The notes under the pieces are model-generated. The model saw only the letters and a list, made by a program, of their open reading frames with translations, searched no databases and was not told where the DNA came from. The position numbers and the translations under genes were made by a program. A DNA stretch of 43,345 bases, from NCBI GenBank assembly GCA_028286465.1, contig JAQBRN010000029.1:1-43345 (forward strand), read 5' to 3'. Shown here one piece after another: positions 1 to 5,700 of this stretch (positions are counted from its first letter, which is position 1; each line of letters starts with the position of its first letter). Origin of the DNA: Parcubacteria group bacterium (GTDB taxonomy: Bacteria > Patescibacteriota > Minisyncoccia > Phycocordibacterales > Zambryskibacteraceae).

Positions 1-2
1 GC

Positions 3-107
3 GTGATCTCGGAAGATCCGGACGAGATGTTCGAGATTCGCCCAACGGCGCTCCGGGTGACGCCTCGTCCTGAACTCGACACGTTCGAGCTTCGCCTCGT
101 GAAGTAA
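3..107 (+). CDS. C-terminal 34 residues of an unidentified protein (partial)
   Basis: The reading frame is open from the first complete codon at position 3 to the TAA at 105-107; the rest of the gene lies outside the window. The visible tail (34 residues, ending ELRLVK) is acidic and polar and uses the same codon style (CTC, GAG, ATC, CGC) as genes further in. A strong hairpin terminator follows 14 bases after the stop, which supports this as a real gene end. Too little is visible to assign a family. Confidence 0.6.
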   Translation: MISEDPDEMFEIRPTALRVTPRPELDTFELRLVK

Positions 108-120
108 CTTCGCAGTTCCC

Positions 121-153
121 AGACCGGCGCAAAAACAGCGCGCCGGTCTTTTC
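121..153 (+). terminator. Rho-independent terminator of the partial first gene
   Basis: A 10-bp stem (121-130 with 140-149, core GACCGGCGC) is followed by a T-rich tract. It closes the first transcription unit. Confidence 0.85.
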
Positions 154-169
154 TTTACTCGTTTGTCTA

Positions 170-197
170 TTGACAAAACCTTAAAAATAAGTAAGGT
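170..197 (+). promoter_or_regulatory. Candidate sigma70-type promoter of the 246-446 gene
   Basis: TTGACA at 170-175 is followed after 16 bases by TAAGGT (192-197). The -35 is perfect, but the -10 is weak and lacks the TG extension seen at other cassette promoters in the window. Confidence 0.45.
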
Positions 198-245
198 ATG
201 CGGCGGAAGTTATCGCAGTTCCCGCCGCCATCTTCAGGAGACAGC

Positions 246-446
246 GTGCACGATCCCGCCGAGCCGTCCCAGGATGCATCGATCGCCCTCCTCGAAGGCT
301 TCGATCTCGAGGAGCATAGGGCCCGTTTCTCCGTACTGCGTTTCGCGGCAGCCACTTTCTTCTCGAACGACTCCGTGTCGCTTGAGATCGGAATGCAGGC
401 CATCAAGCGTACGTATCCGGAAGGCAAGGTACCCGTTCCGACTTAA
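246..446 (+). CDS. Small hypothetical protein (66 aa), cassette gene
   Basis: I do not recognise the family. I chose the GTG at 246 because AGGAG (236-240) lies 5 bases upstream. An in-frame ATG at 198 would add 16 residues but would overlap the promoter and has no ribosome-binding site. The product is acidic in its first half (SIALLEGFDLEEHRARF) and ends in a short basic/proline tail, with no signal peptide or membrane segment. Codon use matches the chromosome (CTC, GAG, GCC, ATC). The stop is followed within 2 bases by a hairpin terminator, so the unit is promoter, Shine-Dalgarno, one ORF and terminator. ORFs on the opposite strand here have poorer codon use and were discarded. Confidence 0.6.
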   Translation: MHDPAEPSQDASIALLEGFDLEEHRARFSVLRFAAATFFSNDSVSLEIGMQAIKRTYPEGKVPVPT

Positions 447-447
447 C

Positions 448-469
448 ACGACCCCTACGGGTCGTTTTT
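448..469 (+). terminator. Terminator between converging genes
   Basis: ACGACCC (448-454) pairs with GGGTCGT (459-465) and is followed by TTTT. It ends the 246-446 unit and abuts the stop codon of the opposing 2H phosphoesterase gene. Confidence 0.85.
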
Positions 470-1030
470 CTATAAAGTTTTCCCAAGGAGAATTTCCTTT
501 TCTTTCGTCCACACTCCCGATGCGCCCTCCTGCTTGTAGAGATCCAAGGTCTTCGCTTCGAATGTAAACAACTCGTTAATGCCTCGCGTTCTTTCTTTGA
601 TTTCCTCAAACGAAGCGTCGGGTATATGCGATGCGATCGTCATGTGAGGATTGAATACGGTTTCTGATCGATACTCGCTGTACTTGCCCTTTGTAGTATC
701 CTGAAGAAGCTTGCTGGTGTATGCGAAAAGCTGGGTGAGATATGCGGTGGACACATCGTCCGGTTTGAAGAAGACGGCATTCTGAGCACTGCCGTTGTCG
801 AAGTACCCTACGGAATCAGTTGTCACTGTCGCCGAAGGCATGTTTCGCAAAGATTCCTCAAGCCTCGCCCGCAATTCGCTTTCAGTAATGGAGTCAAGCA
901 CGAACGGCGGATAAATGGTGATATGCGGAGCGACTTGGTAAGAACTGAATTTCGAGAATTTTTTCCGGTACACATCGATCTTCGAGCAGATATCTTCGGG
1001 TGGAGTGACGGCCAGAAAATAAGAATCCAT
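470..1030 (-). CDS. 2H phosphoesterase superfamily protein (2'-5' RNA ligase-like)
   Basis: The two H-x-T motifs that define the 2H phosphoesterase fold are present: H36-I-T38 (APHITIYPP) and H129-M-T131 (NPHMTIAS), about 90 residues apart as in LigT/ThpR-type enzymes. At 186 aa the protein is one complete domain. Family members hydrolyse or ligate 2',3'-cyclic phosphate ends of RNA or related cyclic phosphodiesters; the substrate here cannot be told from sequence. The gene starts 2 bases after the ruvB stop codon on the same strand, so it is the distal gene of a ruvB operon and probably has no promoter of its own. There is no signal peptide, so it should act in the cytoplasm. Confidence 0.85.
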   Translation of the reverse strand: MDSYFLAVTPPEDICSKIDVYRKKFSKFSSYQVAPHITIYPPFVLDSITESELRARLEESLRNMPSATVTTDSVGYFDNGSAQNAVFFKPDDVSTAYLTQLFAYTSKLLQDTTKGKYSEYRSETVFNPHMTIASHIPDASFEEIKERTRGINELFTFEAKTLDLYKQEGASGVWTKEKEILLGKTL

Positions 1031-1032
1031 AT

Positions 1033-2064
1033 CTAGAGTAATTTTTCCTGCAAGTTCTTCGGTACTTTCTTGCCCACATGTTCATATCCGGCAGAGGTCA
1101 GGCAGCGGCCGCGGGGAGTGCGCTCGATGAGGCCGAGCTGAAGAAGGTAGGGTTCGTTGAATTCTTCGATCGTTGCTTCTTCTTCGGAAAGGGCTGCCGC
1201 AAGCGTCCCAAGGCCGACCGGGCTGCCGGAGAATTTCTCCGCCATCGTTTCAAGAAGCTTTCTGTCTGAAGGGGTAAGACCTCGCTCGTCGACGCCGAGA
1301 AGTTCGAGGGCTTCCTGTACGGTTTGTATATCGAGTTCGCGCTTCGAGACCTCGGCGTAGTCGCGGGCGCGCTTCAGGAAGTAGTTTGCCGTACGCGGCG
1401 TGTGGCGGGCGCGCTTGGCGATCTCCGATTCGGCATTGCCGGAGAGCTTGGTATTCAAAATCTTCGCGCTTCTTCTGACGATCTCCTCGAGTTCCTCCTG
1501 AGTATAGAATTCCAAACGGAAGACTCCTCCGGAAAAGCGCGAACGGAGAGGCGAAGAGATCATGGCGACGCGCGTCGTCGCGGCGATGAGAGTGAAGGGC
1601 GGCAGCTCGAGCTGGATGGTGCGCGCCGAAGGACCCTTGCCGATAATGATGTCGAGGACTCCGGACTCCATGGCGGGGTAGAGGACTTCCTCGATGCTCT
1701 TATTCAAACGGTGGATCTCGTCGATGAAAAGGATATCGCCCGATGCGAGGTTCGTGAGGATCGAGGCGAGGTCGCCGACCTTCTCTATGGCCGGTCCAGA
1801 CGTGATCTTCATGCTTCGTCCGGTCTCCTTCGATATGAGGTGGGCGAGCGTGGTCTTGCCGAGGCCGGGAGGTCCGTAGAAAAGGATGTGTTCGGGCACT
1901 GCATCGCGCATGCGGGCGGCTTCGAGGAGGATCCGCAGGTTTTCCTTGATAGCTTTCTGCCCGATGTAACCTGTCCAGGCGCTCGGACGAAGGGTGGAAT
2001 CGAGGACGGAGCCGTCGATTGAATTTTTCTCCGTACCGTCTGCAATTACTTCCTCACTTGACAT
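1033..2064 (-). CDS. ruvB: Holliday junction branch migration helicase RuvB
   Basis: RuvB is the AAA+ motor that works with RuvA to move Holliday junctions. The sequence shows Walker A GPPGLGKTT at residues 64-72, Walker B/DEIH at 115-118, the GPAIEK region, sensor motif TTRVA and arginine-finger region SPLRSRF, followed by the winged-helix C-terminal domain (GLTPSDRKLLE onward). The 343-aa length is normal. No Shine-Dalgarno precedes the ATG; instead TAGAAT lies 7 bases upstream on the minus strand, which fits a leaderless transcript. ruvA is about 13 kb away (14834-15412) and the RuvX/YqgF homologue is at 22054, so there is no ruvABC operon. Confidence 0.97.
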   Translation of the reverse strand: MSSEEVIADGTEKNSIDGSVLDSTLRPSAWTGYIGQKAIKENLRILLEAARMRDAVPEHILFYGPPGLGKTTLAHLISKETGRSMKITSGPAIEKVGDLASILTNLASGDILFIDEIHRLNKSIEEVLYPAMESGVLDIIIGKGPSARTIQLELPPFTLIAATTRVAMISSPLRSRFSGGVFRLEFYTQEELEEIVRRSAKILNTKLSGNAESEIAKRARHTPRTANYFLKRARDYAEVSKRELDIQTVQEALELLGVDERGLTPSDRKLLETMAEKFSGSPVGLGTLAAALSEEEATIEEFNEPYLLQLGLIERTPRGRCLTSAGYEHVGKKVPKNLQEKLL

Positions 2065-2086
2065 AAAATTTATTCTATGATAGACT
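2058..2086 (+). promoter_or_regulatory. Extended -10 promoter reading into the 2.1-2.35 kb intergenic region
   Basis: TTGACA (2058-2063), a 17-base spacer, then TAGACT (2081-2086) preceded by TGA, giving an extended -10. It overlaps the ruvB start region on the opposite strand. The predicted start near 2093 would transcribe the structured region described next. Confidence 0.65.
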
Positions 2087-2092
2087 GCTTCT

Positions 2093-2350
2093 AGCGGTAG
2101 AGAGATCGGGAACAGCCTTCCGGTCTCTCCATTTTTGTCCTCTCCAGATCATAAATCTCTAAGCGACGTACTTTGCGGTATTTGACGCTTCCTCGAGGAC
2201 GCTGTGGCTCGGGTCTCCCGTCGCTGAAGTTATCCTTATTGGACTCGTTTTGCTTTCAAACTTGTTTTGAAAGTGTCGCTTGGAGATTTATGTGCTGGAG
2301 CTCTACTAAATTATCCACTAAAACCGCCCTGTCACAAGGGCGGTTTTACG
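2093..2350 (+). ncRNA. Candidate structured non-coding RNA, family unknown
   Basis: This 330-bp gap between ruvB and the next gene holds no convincing ORF, but it has a promoter and a terminator on the plus strand with strong secondary structure between them. Hairpin 1 pairs 2100-2109 with 2120-2129 and is followed by TTTTT (2132-2136). A long-range 18-bp stem pairs 2150-2167 with 2275-2292 and encloses about 105 bases. An inner hairpin pairs CTTTCAAA with TTTGAAAG near 2253-2273. In both hairpin 1 and the long stem the only non-Watson-Crick position would be G-U in plus-strand RNA but A-C in minus-strand RNA, which supports plus-strand transcription. I could not match tmRNA, RNase P or SRP signatures. 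The rod-like terminal stem resembles 6S RNA only loosely. Confidence 0.45.
2320..2347 (+). terminator. Bidirectional terminator downstream of the RNA candidate
   Basis: AAAACCGCCC (2320-2329) pairs with GGGCGGTTTT (2338-2347). A and T runs flank the stem, so it can also end the opposing gene that stops at 2397. Confidence 0.85.
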
Positions 2351-2396
2351 TACTGACACGCTTTTGCGCAAGTTTCAAACCTGTGTCGGGATTCTG

Positions 2397-2888
2397 TTAT
2401 TTTTCGAGCGGAGTACTTTCTACAATTCCTGCCGCTTTCAGTCTTTTTTCTTCATCGAGCACTTTCTGTATCATTGCTTTAACTTCCGGCGTCATCCCTC
2501 CGGCAAATTCCGGCCCATTGAAGACTGCTGCTGCGTATGAATTGGCGAAGACTTGTGCTTTTTCTCCAGTTTTTTTATTAACAATATTGTACAAACCCTC
2601 TTCTGAACTGCCGCCGTCTGCTTTTGATATCTCGAAGTCCTTCAGAACGCTATCTACAGCTTCGTTGTTGTGTGCGGGGATCTTTGCTTCAAGAACATGC
2701 TCGCTTATCGGAACGCTGGGTATGCGATCTTGAGCTTCAAGGTCTTTCATTGCCGCTTCTCCGGCAAGTGCTCCTCCGGCGAGCATTGTTCCCTGAACTA
2801 AGCGATGAAGTTTGCCTCCGAGACCGCTTTTCTTTGTGCGGATCTCCTCAGATGTTTCTTCTGATGACTGAAATGATTCAAATGTCAT
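2397..2888 (-). CDS. Hypothetical protein with acidic N-terminus and one hydrophobic segment
   Basis: I do not recognise this 163-aa protein. It has an acidic, Ser/Glu-rich N-terminus (residues 1-17), a basic patch (RTKKSGLGGKLHR), a short Gly/Ala-rich hydrophobic stretch (about 31-47) that could be a weak membrane segment, and a soluble alpha/beta C-terminal part containing LYNIVNKKTGEKAQVF. It starts 6 bases after the pilB stop on the same strand, so it is probably the second gene of a pilB operon. TAGAAT overlapping the pilB stop codon lies 8 bases upstream of the ATG, so an internal leaderless start is also possible. The layout (acidic head, small hydrophobic core, soluble tail) resembles the protein at 22815-23678. 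Confidence 0.75.
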   Translation of the reverse strand: MTFESFQSSEETSEEIRTKKSGLGGKLHRLVQGTMLAGGALAGEAAMKDLEAQDRIPSVPISEHVLEAKIPAHNNEAVDSVLKDFEISKADGGSSEEGLYNIVNKKTGEKAQVFANSYAAAVFNGPEFAGGMTPEVKAMIQKVLDEEKRLKAAGIVESTPLEK

Positions 2889-2894
2889 ACATCA

Positions 2895-4574
2895 TTATTC
2901 TATTGCTGATAAATCAACGACACGTTCGAGCTCGCTTAGGGTCGTAATACCCGTCAGTACTTTCAAAACTCCGTCTTGAACAAGGGTCAGCATGTTCTGA
3001 GGTTTCGCTGCTTCGCGGATATCTCGTTCCGATGGGTTCAAGACGACGGCTTTCTCTATGGCAGCATCCACAAGCACCGCTTCGAAGATCCCGATGCGTC
3101 CCTTGTATCCTTCATGGCATTCGGTGCAGCCGACGGCGGTGTAGGCTTTCGTTCTGTCGACGCCCTCGAGATACGTTTGATCGATGATGCCAGCAAGGAT
3201 CTTCTCGATCGTTTCCTTGTCCTTGCCTTCGAGGACGATTTCCTTTTTGCACTTCGGACAGAGCTGTCTCACCAGACGCTGGGCGATGGATATGGAGAGA
3301 GCGGAAGAAATAACCTTCGGATTCACTCCAAGGTCGATAAGGCGGGGGAAGGCGCCGGCAGCATTGTTGGTGTGGAGAGTCGAGAGCACGAGGTGTCCGG
3401 TGAGAGATGCGTTGACCGCCACTTCGGCCGTCTCGTTGTCTCTGATCTCTCCGACCATGATGACGTCCGGATCCTGACGAAGCGCGGAGCGGAGTCCTTC
3501 GGCGAAGGTGTAGCCTTTTTCATTGTCCGTCTGCGTTTGGACGATGCCCGTGATATGGTACTCGATCGGATTCTCGATCGTGATGACCTTGATGTCCGGT
3601 GTATAGATCTTTTTCAAAAAGGCGTAGAGGGTCGTCGTCTTGCCGGAGCCTGTCGGGCCGGTGGTCAGGATCATGCCGTTCGGCTTTTTGATTTCATGCG
3701 AAAGCACCTCCAGAAGGCGGGGATGAATACCAAGGGACTCGAGCTCGACGGCTATGGCATCGGGATTCAATACGCGAAGTACGATCGATTCGCCGTACGG
3801 CCCCGGAAGAAGGGAGGTACGGATCTCGATCTCCTGATCTTTGATGACGATCGAGAAGCGTCCGTCTTGGGCCTTGTCCTTCACATTCAATTTTAATTCC
3901 GAAATGAGCTTCACGCGGGAGACCAAGAGATCATAGATAGATGTCTCGAAGAAAAGGATGTCGGTAAGCACGCCGTCCAAGCGGTAGCGCAAACGCACCT
4001 CCTTGTCTTCGGGCTCGATATGAACGTCGGATACGCCAAGGGCGATAGCGCCGGCGAGGATGATCTCGAGGATCTTCGAGACCCTATAGACCTGCTTCGC
4101 TCCGAGAACGGTCTCGATCTGGGTCTTCACATCCGTGATGGTGTGCACTTCCTTCATGATCTTCAGAATTTCGTCGTTTGAAATGTCGAGGGCGCCGGAC
4201 TTCGTTTCGAAGGAATAGGAGAGATCCTTGTAGCGGTCGTAGACCTTGTTGAGGGAAGCGTGGGAGACCATGAACATGTCGACGGCGTATCCGCGCGTCT
4301 TCAGATCTTCGAGGGCCGTTCTCGTCTTCTCGTTATTCGGCGAGAGAGCGGCCACCTTCAAGTTCTTGTCCGTCACGTCGAAGACGGCGATGCCTGCCTC
4401 GCGGGAAGCGTCTTCTTTCAGTATGCGGAGCGCATCGATATTAATAGAGATTCCGGCGAGATCGAGATACGGAACGCCGTCCCGCTCGGCAAGCGCCTGG
4501 GCAAGTTCTTCTTCCTCGCGGCCATGGAGGGTGTGGATGCGGTCGTCTGAGTTTTCTTCGTCGAATGTGACCAT
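2895..4574 (-). CDS. pilB: Type II secretion / type IV pilus assembly ATPase (GspE/PilB family)
   Basis: This is a hexameric secretion ATPase that powers pilus or pseudopilus assembly. From the N-terminus it has a GspE N-terminal domain (about 10-110), the linker, then the ATPase core: Walker A GPTGSGKTTT at 306-315, Asp box around VITIENPIEY, Walker B DPDVIMVGEIRD at 368-379, and the His box STLHTNN. The zinc-binding CPKC (439-442) and CTEC (483-486) typical of PilB follow. I chose the ATG at 4574 (559 aa) because TACAAT stands exactly 6 bases upstream, matching the leaderless pattern of other core genes. A TTG at 4592 would add six residues. No other pilus genes are visible in the window. 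Confidence 0.93.
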   Translation of the reverse strand: MVTFDEENSDDRIHTLHGREEEELAQALAERDGVPYLDLAGISINIDALRILKEDASREAGIAVFDVTDKNLKVAALSPNNEKTRTALEDLKTRGYAVDMFMVSHASLNKVYDRYKDLSYSFETKSGALDISNDEILKIMKEVHTITDVKTQIETVLGAKQVYRVSKILEIILAGAIALGVSDVHIEPEDKEVRLRYRLDGVLTDILFFETSIYDLLVSRVKLISELKLNVKDKAQDGRFSIVIKDQEIEIRTSLLPGPYGESIVLRVLNPDAIAVELESLGIHPRLLEVLSHEIKKPNGMILTTGPTGSGKTTTLYAFLKKIYTPDIKVITIENPIEYHITGIVQTQTDNEKGYTFAEGLRSALRQDPDVIMVGEIRDNETAEVAVNASLTGHLVLSTLHTNNAAGAFPRLIDLGVNPKVISSALSISIAQRLVRQLCPKCKKEIVLEGKDKETIEKILAGIIDQTYLEGVDRTKAYTAVGCTECHEGYKGRIGIFEAVLVDAAIEKAVVLNPSERDIREAAKPQNMLTLVQDGVLKVLTGITTLSELERVVDLSAIE

Positions 4575-4622
4575 GTGGTTATTGTACTTCAAAAGGGCCC
4601 TTCTTAGGGCTTATTTCTGCTA

Positions 4623-4652
4623 TTGACTTTAAGCTACAAAATGTGATGTAAT
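4623..4652 (+). promoter_or_regulatory. Extended -10 promoter of the lipoprotein gene
   Basis: TTGACT (4623-4628), an 18-base spacer, then TGTAAT (4647-4652) preceded by TGA. Same architecture as the promoters at 12436, 25394 and 36204. Confidence 0.75.
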
Positions 4653-4653
4653 A

Positions 4654-4677
4654 CCTCGAGAACTCTACCCGAGGTGA
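4654..4677 (+). promoter_or_regulatory. 5' UTR inverted repeat overlapping the Shine-Dalgarno
   Basis: CCTCG near 4655-4659 can pair with CGAGG near 4670-4675, which contains the GAGGTG ribosome-binding site of the lipoprotein gene. A short hairpin of this kind could limit translation initiation; it is only a 5-bp stem. Confidence 0.35.
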
Positions 4678-4680
4678 GTC

Positions 4681-5214
4681 ATGAGGAAAATGAAGGCCGT
4701 GTTTTTGAAGATGTTTGTGGCGGTCATCGGCGCCGTGCTGTTGCCTGGCTGTGTCGTGTATGTAATGCCGGGCACGAATGGCCCTGTGCCAGTCGCGCCT
4801 GCCGCCCAGTCCGGCGAGATCTCCTTCACAAACATGTGTGCGCCGATGCTGAGGCTCCTGCTTCCGGTGTATACGGAAGACGGAAGCTCACAAGCCTACG
4901 TCGACTTGCCTTATGGCAAGCCGACGCCGGCCATGCTCCCGCATGCAGCGCCGAGGACGAAGCGAGAGATCGCGCAGTGGCTCCTTTCGAGCCATGATTA
5001 CTCGGACAACCAGCAACAGGAGTTCACCATCCAGGCATTCAATGCCAGACGTGAGCTCTTGGGTGCCGTGAACGGAACGTTCCGGCCCGATCAGAATCAC
5101 TTCGTCACTCGGGCTTCGTATGCGATCAACGCGAATGGCCTCTCGTCGAACTACATCAGTATTCCGTCGCTCATGACGCCGACCGGCCGGTCGCTCTGCA
5201 TCAGCACGGGTTGA
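4681..5214 (+). CDS. Predicted lipoprotein, hypothetical
   Basis: The N-terminus is a lipoprotein signal: basic MRKMK, a hydrophobic core (FVAVIGAVL) and a lipobox LLPGC with the lipidated cysteine near residue 24. The mature part (about 153 aa) has no family I recognise. It contains a proline-rich stretch just after the cysteine and a repeated SSNYIS / SHDYSD style of polar segments. Expected location is the outer face of the cytoplasmic membrane. GAGGTG lies 5 bases before the ATG. The gene has its own promoter and a perfect terminator, so it is a monocistronic cassette. Codon use is slightly different from core genes (more CTG, GCG). Confidence 0.8.
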   Translation: MRKMKAVFLKMFVAVIGAVLLPGCVVYVMPGTNGPVPVAPAAQSGEISFTNMCAPMLRLLLPVYTEDGSSQAYVDLPYGKPTPAMLPHAAPRTKREIAQWLLSSHDYSDNQQQEFTIQAFNARRELLGAVNGTFRPDQNHFVTRASYAINANGLSSNYISIPSLMTPTGRSLCISTG

Positions 5215-5223
5215 CTCATCAGC

Positions 5224-5250
5224 GGACTGGAAGAAATTCCAGTCCTTTTC
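5224..5250 (+). terminator. Terminator of the lipoprotein gene
   Basis: A perfect 9-bp stem GGACTGGAA / TTCCAGTCC (5224-5232 and 5237-5245) is followed by TTTT. Confidence 0.9.
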
Positions 5251-5265
5251 GTTTATAGTAGGGAT

Positions 5266-5700
5266 ATGACCTATACTTCAAAAAATCCTGAAGAGACGAA
5301 GGAACTTGCCTCCCGTTTTATACAAGGCCTCACTGCCCGAGATAGGGCGGTAGTGATCGCCCTCATCGGAGATCTTGGGGCAGGAAAGACCGCCTTCTCT
5401 CAGGCCATCGGTGAAGCTCTCGGGGTCAGAGACCCGATCCAAAGCCCGACCTTTCTTATTGAGAAGATTTACGAACTTCATAAGGCACCCTGGCAGCACT
5501 TGGTCCATATAGATGCGTATCGCTTAGAGAGCGAAAGCGAGCTCACCGCCCTTGGCTGGGATGCCATCATTGCCCGGCCCGAAAATCTTATAATCGTGGA
5601 ATGGGCGGATAAGATCGGGGGAATTTTGCCAGAAGGGACGATTAGAGTAACAATGAAGCATATTGACGAAACAACGCGAGAAATCGACATCCAAAGCTAA
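5266..5700 (+). CDS. tsaE: tRNA threonylcarbamoyladenosine biosynthesis ATPase TsaE
   Basis: TsaE is the P-loop ATPase that assists TsaB-TsaD in making t6A on ANN-decoding tRNAs. Walker A is GDLGAGKT (35-42), followed by the family markers SPTF, HIDAYRL and VEWADK. At 144 aa it is full length. TATAGT (5254-5259) lies exactly 6 bases before the ATG with no Shine-Dalgarno, indicating a leaderless mRNA. The last 38 bases overlap the start of polA, so the two are translationally coupled in one operon. The partner genes tsaB/tsaD are not in the window. Confidence 0.95.
   Translation: MTYTSKNPEETKELASRFIQGLTARDRAVVIALIGDLGAGKTAFSQAIGEALGVRDPIQSPTFLIEKIYELHKAPWQHLVHIDAYRLESESELTALGWDAIIARPENLIIVEWADKIGGILPEGTIRVTMKHIDETTREIDIQS

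Noticed and set aside
163-567. 134-codon plus-strand frame across the 246-446 gene
   Set aside because: It reads through the terminator at 448-469 and has poor codon use; the frame starting at 246 has a Shine-Dalgarno and ends at the terminator.
1324-2022. Plus-strand frame opposite ruvB
   Set aside because: It has an arginine/aspartate-rich shadow composition and lies inside ruvB.
2093-2350. Known RNA families (tmRNA, RNase P RNA, SRP RNA) for the intergenic RNA
   Set aside because: The tRNA-like ends of tmRNA, the conserved P4 sequences of RNase P and the SRP apical loop are not visible. A 6S-like rod is possible but not shown.
2173-2733. 186-codon plus-strand frame over the RNA candidate and the 2397-2888 gene
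   Set aside because: It runs through a strong terminator, starts with TTG without a ribosome-binding site and is antisense to a better frame.
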